Origin: Syntrophobacterales bacterium
GTDB lineage: Bacteria > Desulfobacterota > Syntrophorhabdia > Syntrophorhabdales > WCHB1-27
Reading direction: 5' to 3'
DNA: 9,044 nt
NCBI GenBank assembly: GCA_017881765.1
Contig: JADGQN010000171.1
Coordinates: forward strand, 1-9,044
Position numbers and translations under genes: made by a program. Positions 3,806 to 9,044 of this stretch are shown here, one piece after another. The notes beneath the pieces were generated by a model. The model was not told the origin of the DNA and did not search any database. It saw nothing but the letters and a program-made list of their open reading frames with translations. Each line of letters starts with the position of its first letter. Position 1 is the first letter of the stretch.

Positions 3806-6463
3806 TCACGCTGACGAATTGTTTGAAGTATTGTTTGCAGTGTTGGCTGCAGTATTGCTTGAAGTACTGCCTGAAAGCGTGCCAAGCTGCATTGATAGAA
3901 ACTGGCTCGTCGTATTGTACTGCTGAAGGAGCGTTTCAAGCCGTGTAAACCTGTCTCTCAGGTCCTGTTCTTCCGTTGTGAACCTGTCCTCCATCCTCTG
4001 AATTTGTGAGTCTATATCGTCTATGCCTTTCTGCATGGAGTTTGATTTTGATATGAGAACGCCATTTGAGAAATCAGTATATGTTGCTAAACTAGCCGGC
4101 AATTTATCCGCTACCCCTGAGGAGATCGTAACACGGCCGAAGCCGCCGGTCTGCGTTGAATCGACTGCTATCGTAAGCCCATCCTCGGCAAGACCGGACT
4201 TCGACGTGAGTTGGTTACCAACACCTTTGGCTGCATGGCCATTGATGGTACCGGCGACGTCTACTCCTGCATTCTCAGACGTACCATCATCATTGAATCC
4301 AATCTGGCCTGCTATGTTTCCTTTATCCGAGGTGATTTTGAAGTATTGGTCTGCGCCATAGCTGGTAGAGGTAATCCTTAGCTTTCCGCCCTCGTTCGAC
4401 GCAGTGAGCCCGGCGTTATGTGTGGCAAAGGCGCTGTTGAGGTTATTAACGATACTGTTGGCCCCTGCCCCAGCGCTCAGATTGACCGAGAAACTGGTAT
4501 AGGTAGGGCTGCTGTCCGTCTTGTTACCGGAATACCTAAAGGTCAGTGTTTCATCAGCGCTGATGCCGCCGCTGGCTATGGTCTGACCGCCGAAGAGCGT
4601 CGCCTTTTGGGGTGCTGTGTTTATGTACACGCTATATGACCCTGTTTGCGTCTTGGAGGTCTTACTTACAAACGAGACCGCCTGATTGGTGGCGGTGGCT
4701 GTGCCGATGAAAAGCTTTGCCACGCCGTCCGGATTGGCGGCAAGCGCAGAGGCAACCTTGCCTTCATCCAACGTTAATTTTCCCGTCTTCGCGTCTGACG
4801 TAATACCTATCTGGGAGAGATTTGTATAGCTTGACGTACCAAGGCCGGGGATGCTTCCCGTCACGGCCCTTGCGATCTTGCTCCTGATCTCCAAAAGGGT
4901 CGGGTCGCCGAGCAACGGGTTGGCCGTCTTTGCACTCGGGTCATAGCTGAGCTGCGTATTGAGAAAATCAGCCATCGTATTGTAGGCGTCCACAAAGTCC
5001 TTGATGCTCGACTTGGCATCGTCACTGTTCCCTGAGACGGTGAGTGTGAGTGGCGACGAGGAGTCTGCCTTGAGGAGATTCAGGGTGACTCCTTCGATGG
5101 CATCGCTGATGGTATTGGAGTTATTGACAATCGTGGAGTTGCCAACTTTTATCACTGCGTCCTGGGCAGTCTGCATCTCGGGGTTGAAAGCGTCAATGCT
5201 GAACTTGTCACCTTTTGCCAGGGCCCCGACTGTGCCGAAATTGATTTTCACCCGGCCATTGTCACTGTTTGCCAGCTTCCCTCCGTCGATGAACATGCCT
5301 GCGTCAAAGGCACCGACGTGAGTTTCCCCATCCGCCACTGTTGCGTCGACCGTATCAAAACCGAGTACCCCGGCAGCAGTCGACCCTGCATTGGACCAGT
5401 TGAACGTTACGGGGCTTCCCGTGCTATTCGTGATCGTAAACTTCCTCGTTCCCCCGTCATAGGAAACTGAATACCCGGCACCAAGCTTCGTTTGCAACTC
5501 CGTGGCGAGGTCCGACCCGGTGTAGGTGCCTTCGCTCAGTGTGATTGGAGTGCCATCCTTGTATAGAGTCTTGTTGCTCGAATCGATCGCGATATCCGCG
5601 GTAGTATCAGCGCCTCCGGTGCCCGCCGTGATCTCACTCGACCATGTGACGCCGCCATCCGTTGAATATTCATATTTTGCACGGCCTGCAAGGGCGCCGG
5701 TCGTGGCACCTGCCGATGTAACCTTAACCGTGAAGGTCTTGTTGTCCGTGCCTGTGTAGTAGGCTCCGCTATTCGCATAAACGTTGCCCGAATAGGTATT
5801 GGACGTGTACGCGTAGGCTGTTCCGATCTGCTTATGCGCAAAATCGAGGTTCGTGTCGTTCTGTGTGATCTGGATGGTACTTTCCGAGCCGGTCGATGCC
5901 ACGGTAAGCGCAAGTCTATAAGGATTGGCGCCGCTCCCATTTTTTACGATTGAAGCGTAGACGCCCGAGCCGGGCATGTTTATGGCATCCCTTAGCCCCT
6001 GCAGGGTCATATTCTGATTAACGCTGATCCTTGTGACGGCGCCTGAGCTGCCCACCTTGTAGGCAAAGCTACCCGTCCCTCCCGCGATGGGCGTCGTGTT
6101 CCGGTCCACCCAACCCTGAGAGGCTGTCATGCCTGCCTGAGCGAGCTGGTCTACCTCCACTGTGTAATTTCCCAGTGCAGCGCTTGCCGACGCGGAAGCC
6201 GTAAACAGCTCGTTTCCTCCGCTGGTTTTAGTTACAGATGCTTCCTTCGTATTGAACTGGGCAGGGCTATTCAAAACATCAAGGGAAGACTTGAACGACC
6301 CCAGCTTTGTCTGGAGATCCAGCACCGCGGCTATTTTCGCCTGATAGTCGGTCTGTCTCTGTTTGAGTATCTGTTCCGGTTGTCTCTCAATGGTCATAAG
6401 CTGGCTTATCAGCTGCTCCGTGTTGAGCCCTGATATCAGTCCGCTTGAAGAGATTCCAGCCAT
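3806..6463 (-). CDS. fliD: Flagellar filament cap protein FliD (unusually long)
   Basis: An 885-residue FliD (hook-associated protein 2), exported to form the cap under which flagellin polymerises. The N-terminus AGISSSGLISGLNTEQLISQ and the following helix (IERQPEQIL) are the conserved FliD_N start. A hook IN-like segment is at about 143-198. FliD_C begins near 434 (AVIKVGNSTIVNNSNTISDA) and includes PLLGDPTLLEIRSKI and GITSDAKTGKLTLDEGKVAS. The C-terminal coiled coil is at about 809-860. FliD is usually about 450-550 residues. The extra length is an insert at about 288-370 (DLATELQTKLGAGYSVSY, then FNWSN and GVLGF) and another of about 170 residues inside FliD_C. I take ATG at 6463, with GGAGG 4 bases upstream. 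The frame is open to 6529, but that part covers the sigma-28-like promoter. The C-terminal tail is an N/T/S-rich repeat. Confidence 0.95.
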   Translation of the reverse strand: MAGISSSGLISGLNTEQLISQLMTIERQPEQILKQRQTDYQAKIAAVLDLQTKLGSFKSSLDVLNSPAQFNTKEASVTKTSGGNELFTASASASAALGNYTVEVDQLAQAGMTASQGWVDRNTTPIAGGTGSFAYKVGSSGAVTRISVNQNMTLQGLRDAINMPGSGVYASIVKNGSGANPYRLALTVASTGSESTIQITQNDTNLDFAHKQIGTAYAYTSNTYSGNVYANSGAYYTGTDNKTFTVKVTSAGATTGALAGRAKYEYSTDGGVTWSSEITAGTGGADTTADIAIDSSNKTLYKDGTPITLSEGTYTGSDLATELQTKLGAGYSVSYDGGTRKFTITNSTGSPVTFNWSNAGSTAAGVLGFDTVDATVADGETHVGAFDAGMFIDGGKLANSDNGRVKINFGTVGALAKGDKFSIDAFNPEMQTAQDAVIKVGNSTIVNNSNTISDAIEGVTLNLLKADSSSPLTLTVSGNSDDAKSSIKDFVDAYNTMADFLNTQLSYDPSAKTANPLLGDPTLLEIRSKIARAVTGSIPGLGTSSYTNLSQIGITSDAKTGKLTLDEGKVASALAANPDGVAKLFIGTATATNQAVSFVSKTSKTQTGSYSVYINTAPQKATLFGGQTIASGGISADETLTFRYSGNKTDSSPTYTSFSVNLSAGAGANSIVNNLNSAFATHNAGLTASNEGGKLRITSTSYGADQYFKITSDKGNIAGQIGFNDDGTSENAGVDVAGTINGHAAKGVGNQLTSKSGLAEDGLTIAVDSTQTGGFGRVTISSGVADKLPASLATYTDFSNGVLISKSNSMQKGIDDIDSQIQRMEDRFTTEEQDLRDRFTRLETLLQQYNTTSQFLSMQLGTLSGSTSSNTAANTANNTSNNSSA
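3818..3877 (-). repeat. Five imperfect 12-bp tandem repeats in the fliD 3' end
   Basis: On the plus strand the units are ATTGTTTGAAGT, ATTGTTTGCAGT, GTTGGCTGCAGT, ATTGCTTGAAGT and ACTGCCTGAAAG. The 12-base period keeps the reading frame and encodes the tetrapeptide series T-S-S-N, T-A-A-N, T-A-N-N, T-S-N-N at the extreme C-terminus of FliD. Copy number could change without frameshift by slipped-strand mispairing. Confidence 0.8.
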
Positions 6464-6495
6464 AGCGCCTCCGTGCTCCTCTTTCCTTTTAAAGG

Positions 6496-6522
6496 TTATC
6501 GTCAAAGATAGGCAAAACTTTA
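6496..6522 (-). promoter_or_regulatory. Sigma-28 (FliA)-type promoter for fliD-fliS-fliT
   Basis: On the minus strand TAAAGTTT (6522-6515) is a perfect FliA -35 element and GACGATAA (6503-6496) matches the -10 consensus GCCGATAA at 7 of 8, with the canonical 11-base spacer. Transcription would begin near 6489, leaving a leader of about 25 bases with the GGAGG of fliD. It follows the flaG terminator, so fliD is an independent late-class operon. Confidence 0.88.
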
Positions 6523-6562
6523 GTCCCAATGCGGGATAGATGGCGTGCGAAGGAAATTTCGG

Positions 6563-6605
6563 AAAAAAGAGCAGACTACTCCCGCATGTTTTGGGGAGTA
6601 GTCTG
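6563..6605 (-). terminator. Intrinsic terminator after flaG
   Basis: A perfect 12-bp inverted repeat (CAGACTACTCCC, 6572-6583, against 6594-6605) with a 10-base loop is followed on the minus strand by CTC and six T residues (6568-6563). It starts 26 bases after the flaG stop codon and isolates fliC-flaG from fliD. This is a textbook rho-independent terminator. Confidence 0.93.
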
Positions 6606-6631
6606 AAGCGATTGAATAACCTGCCTTACAC

Positions 6632-6994
6632 TTACACAGCCGTATTGACGAGCAATCCCTGGTGGTCCTTGTAATAGGCCCGCAGCCTCAAGACCTCCTC
6701 CGCGGGAATCTGCCTGAGCACTTCACCCGTATTGCCATCGATTAACTTGACGACCGCGCTGTTGCTCGTACTATCTACCGAGAACTGCAGATGGTCGTTA
6801 AGGGCCTTGAGGGCCTGGTTAATCTCGAGTGCGGCCTGCTTCACCTCTTTAGGGTCCACCTTCGCGGGAGCTAAATCCGCCGTTGTAGTTGCGGGCTGCT
6901 TCCCTTCTCGCTGGGATAAGGCACCTTTCTTATTCAGGCGATCAATCACGTGAAACTGCGCCGTTATCACTTCTGCTGTCGGTGTCGTTTTCAT
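6632..6994 (-). CDS. flaG: FlaG family flagellar protein
   Basis: A 120-residue FlaG. The conserved core is residues 57-105: a helix (EINQALKALNDHLQF), then FSVDSTSNSAVVKLID and GEVLRQIPAEEVLRL, the family hallmark, in which a short beta hairpin is followed by RQIP. Residues 25-50 are a low-complexity linker typical of these proteins. FlaG proteins are encoded next to flagellin or fliD and affect filament length or assembly; the mechanism is not settled. ATG at 6994 has AGAGG 8 bases upstream. It lies 66 bases after fliC, with a perfect hairpin in the gap, and is closed by a strong terminator. It is probably made from readthrough of the fliC transcript, at lower level than flagellin. Confidence 0.93.
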   Translation of the reverse strand: MKTTPTAEVITAQFHVIDRLNKKGALSQREGKQPATTTADLAPAKVDPKEVKQAALEINQALKALNDHLQFSVDSTSNSAVVKLIDGNTGEVLRQIPAEEVLRLRAYYKDHQGLLVNTAV

Positions 6995-7020
6995 ATCACT
7001 GGCCTCTTTGTTTTAGTTTA

Positions 7021-7050
7021 AGCGATGGGAGCGCTCCCGCTCCCATCGCT
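7021..7050 (-). terminator. Perfect 13-bp hairpin between fliC and flaG
   Basis: AGCGATGGGAGCG (7021-7033) and its exact complement (7038-7050) flank a 4-base loop, 10 bases after the fliC stop codon. On the minus strand it is followed by TAAACTAAAAC rather than a U-tract, so it is likely a partial terminator or a 3' stabiliser of flagellin mRNA that reduces readthrough into flaG. Confidence 0.7.
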
Positions 7051-7060
7051 GTTACCAGTC

Positions 7061-8947
7061 TTACCGCAGAAGTTGCAGTGCATACTGCGACGTTGTGTTC
7101 GCCTGGGCAACCATTGCCACACCAGCCTGTACCATTATCTGGTTCCTCGTAAAAGTAGCCACTTCCGCTGCAAAGTCCGCATCCTTGATCCGGCTTTCCG
7201 AGGCACTCATGTTCTCGGACGCGATCTGCAGGTTGTTCACGGTGAACTCCATCCTGTTCTGTACGGCGCCGACACCGGCCCTGATGGCGTTCACCTGGTT
7301 GAGGGCCGAATCGATCGTCAGGATCGCTGACTGAGCGTGGTCCTGTGTGTCGAGCTTTAAAAGGGAGACATTGTATGTGGAAACACTCGCCGCAACCGCT
7401 TGACTCGTGTTAGCCGAACCGTCCAGATTAAATAGACTTGTAGAGCTTGTAAGGCTGAAATTGGAAGGATCGTTCAGCTGAATGGCTGCGCGGTAGAGCC
7501 ACGTGTTATTGGTTTGTGTGCCGGACAGCCCCAGGCTGGTGGCGCCTATGCCGCTAGTGTTGGTAGTGACGGTGATGTTCCGGGAATCTGCCGCTGTCAG
7601 AACCAACTTGCCATTGCCGTCGACACTGGCAGTCACTCCCGTAGTCCCCTGCACGTTATTGATGGCCGTGGTCAGCGTACCTGAGCTGTCATTCCCGAGG
7701 ACAGTCACAGCCCCTATGTTAACGCCGTTGATATAGACGTCGCCGTCTACAAGGTTAGCAGCTTGAATCGCGGTGGTGGCCGTGATTGCGTTCTTCTGCG
7801 CCGCGGCCGTGACCCCGGTATTTCCCTGGACAGTATTGATTGCGACCGCTTTGGCGATCGCGCTCGACTCGCCGTTATAGCTAGTCAATGCGTTTGCCGA
7901 AGCCATTACCGCGTCGCTACCGCCTCCCCACAGCGACGCCAGTACTGATGCCGCTCCTACTGCTGTTTTGTCAAATCCGATGGCGCTGAGCAGCACGGAC
8001 GTTGCGGAAGTGCCTGCGCCTGCTGCACTACCTAAGATCCCGAGCTTTAAGGCGGTCCCGTTCGTGGCCTCCAGCACCCAGGCAGACCCGCCGGCCACGG
8101 TAAAGGCACTGACGTTGGTGATGCTTGCGGCACGGATAGCGGTCACGATAATGTTGGCAATGGCGCCACCACTGGCCGTAGAAGCTATCGCATTGGCGGC
8201 AACGTTCACTGAAACGCCGTTGATGAACATCGTAAATCCGTAGGACAAGACTGACGCTGCGGGTGCCCCGCCCGCACTTAGCCCACGGCTGGATATGTCG
8301 AGCACTGAGTACTGGTCGTCAGCAGCGTTGGTGGGCGCCAAGTCCTGACCGTTGATCTTGATCTGGCCGGCTCCGAAGTTTGCGTTTAAGGACGTTCCAA
8401 CACCGTCGGCGATCTGCGCACTGTATTGCGCCCTGCTTCCCAGTGACCTTGCCCGGGCATCATTAATCGTGAAGGTTACCGTCTGACCGTAGTTCGCGCC
8501 GATCTGGAAGTACTTCCCCGTAAATGAGCCATCGAGAAGGTTCATGGTGTTGAACTGTGTCGTGGTGGAAATGCGCGTGAACTCCGTGATGAGGCTCGCC
8601 GCTTCCTGCTGGGTGTCCGCTCGCTCTGAAGGCGTGTTGTCGTCCGAAGATGACTGGACCGCGAGCTCTCTGAGCCTCTGGAGGATGTTGGTCAAAGTAT
8701 TGACCCCGCCCTCTGCTGTCTGCACCAGCGACACCGCGTTATTCGCATTCCTCACCGCCTGGTTAAGACCTTTGACCTGGGCATCGAACTTGGTCGCAAT
8801 GGCGAGACCAGCCGCGTCATCAGCGGCCTTATTGATCCGTAAGCCCGATGAGAGCCTTTCCAGCGACTTGGACAATGCAGAATTGTTTATTCCGACGTTT
8901 CTCTGGGCGTTTAAACTTGAGATGTTTGTGTTGACTGTTAATGGCAT
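7061..8947 (-). CDS. fliC: Flagellin FliC (long form)
   Basis: A 628-residue flagellin, the filament subunit, exported through the flagellar type III system. The N-terminal D0/D1 (residues 1-150) is canonical: VNTNISSLNAQRNV, LERLSSGLRINKAADDAAGL, QRLRELAVQS (90-99) and TQFNTMNLLDGSF. The C-terminal D1/D0 (about 541-628) is equally clear: VGAVQNRMEFTVNNLQ, ASESRIKDADFAAEV, NQIMVQAGVAMVAQANTTSQ and a final LLR. Typical flagellins are about 270-500 residues. Here a central segment of about 390 residues, very rich in Ala, Ser, Gly and Thr, forms the surface-exposed part. It holds a hook IN-like motif (VYINGVNIGAVTVLG, then TAINNVQGTTGVTA) and a second related copy at 370-381. There is no signal peptide, as expected. 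ATG at 8947 has AAGGAGG 5 bases upstream, an ideal site for a highly made protein. Confidence 0.97.
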   Translation of the reverse strand: MPLTVNTNISSLNAQRNVGINNSALSKSLERLSSGLRINKAADDAAGLAIATKFDAQVKGLNQAVRNANNAVSLVQTAEGGVNTLTNILQRLRELAVQSSSDDNTPSERADTQQEAASLITEFTRISTTTQFNTMNLLDGSFTGKYFQIGANYGQTVTFTINDARARSLGSRAQYSAQIADGVGTSLNANFGAGQIKINGQDLAPTNAADDQYSVLDISSRGLSAGGAPAASVLSYGFTMFINGVSVNVAANAIASTASGGAIANIIVTAIRAASITNVSAFTVAGGSAWVLEATNGTALKLGILGSAAGAGTSATSVLLSAIGFDKTAVGAASVLASLWGGGSDAVMASANALTSYNGESSAIAKAVAINTVQGNTGVTAAAQKNAITATTAIQAANLVDGDVYINGVNIGAVTVLGNDSSGTLTTAINNVQGTTGVTASVDGNGKLVLTAADSRNITVTTNTSGIGATSLGLSGTQTNNTWLYRAAIQLNDPSNFSLTSSTSLFNLDGSANTSQAVAASVSTYNVSLLKLDTQDHAQSAILTIDSALNQVNAIRAGVGAVQNRMEFTVNNLQIASENMSASESRIKDADFAAEVATFTRNQIMVQAGVAMVAQANTTSQYALQLLR

Positions 8948-8971
8948 GATCTCCTCCTTGATCTTTTTTTC

Positions 8972-8992
8972 GGGATAGCTTCCGGCTACCCC
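8972..8992 (-). promoter_or_regulatory. fliC leader hairpin with GGA in the loop (CsrA-like site)
   Basis: In the minus-strand RNA, GGGGUAGC (8992-8985) pairs with GCUAUCCC (8979-8972) around the loop CGGAA: 8 bp including one G-U pair, closed only when read as minus-strand RNA. It ends 12 bases before the Shine-Dalgarno AAGGAGG, which itself contains GGA. GGA in a hairpin loop plus GGA at the ribosome site is the pattern CsrA recognises, as in the Bacillus hag leader. The region beyond it (8993-9044) shows no promoter I can defend. Confidence 0.45.
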
Positions 8993-9044
8993 TGAATGTT
9001 AGGTACCGTGTGTCCGTGCGTCCTTCTTGTCACTTCCTTTCTGG

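Noticed and set aside
3818..3877. CRISPR-like repeat
   Set aside because: Units are contiguous 12-mers without spacers and encode part of FliD.
5536..5940. 134-residue minus-strand ORF inside fliD in another frame
   Set aside because: It is an Arg/Pro/Ser-rich shadow of the fliD coding sequence with no start signal.
6464..6529. 22-codon N-terminal extension of FliD
   Set aside because: It covers the sigma-28-like promoter, has no ribosome site, and family members begin at the MAGISSSG position.

Overview
The window is a late flagellar gene cluster read entirely from the minus strand, so transcription runs from high to low coordinates. In transcription order it holds: flagellin (fliC, 8947-7061), flaG (6994-6632), filament cap fliD (6463-3806), secretion chaperone fliS (3792-3343), a FliT/FlgN-like chaperone (3333-2956), a gap of about 540 bases with two uncertain short ORFs and several hairpins, then a tight four-gene signalling set. 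That set is a 67-residue protein (2411-2208), a receiver-domain response regulator with a SHOCT-like tail (2218-1634), a REC-GAF-HD-GYP cyclic-di-GMP phosphodiesterase (1637-177), and the start of a PilZ-like protein (180-1, cut by the window edge).

The organism is a flagellated Gram-negative-type bacterium of moderate GC content. The fliC-flaG-fliD-fliS-fliT order, the very long FliC and FliD, and REC-HD-GYP and PilZ genes beside flagellar genes suggest Desulfobacterota (old Deltaproteobacteria) or Nitrospirota. This is an inference from gene style only, with no marker gene to fix it.

Regulation is partly readable. Two sites match the sigma-28 (FliA) consensus with the exact 11-base spacing. 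One lies in front of fliD (6496-6522; 8/8 and 7/8). The other lies in front of the four-gene signalling set (2431-2457; 7/8 and 7/8). Both force the real start codons downstream of the longest ORF starts. A strong intrinsic terminator (6563-6605) separates fliC-flaG from fliD. A perfect 13-bp hairpin lies between fliC and flaG. The fliC leader carries an 8-bp hairpin with GGA in its loop, upstream of a GGA-containing Shine-Dalgarno, which looks like a CsrA-type arrangement. No convincing fliC promoter is visible in the 97 bases before its start codon.

The genes fit together as filament building (FliC subunit, FliD cap, FliS and FliT-like export chaperones, FlaG) followed by a cyclic-di-GMP module apparently expressed with the late flagellar class. 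E. coli likewise places a phosphodiesterase (PdeH) and a PilZ protein (YcgR) in its sigma-28 regulon, but with an EAL enzyme. Here the enzyme is an HD-GYP response regulator paired with a second regulator carrying a SHOCT-like tail. This sigma-28/HD-GYP/PilZ module is the most interesting part of the window.
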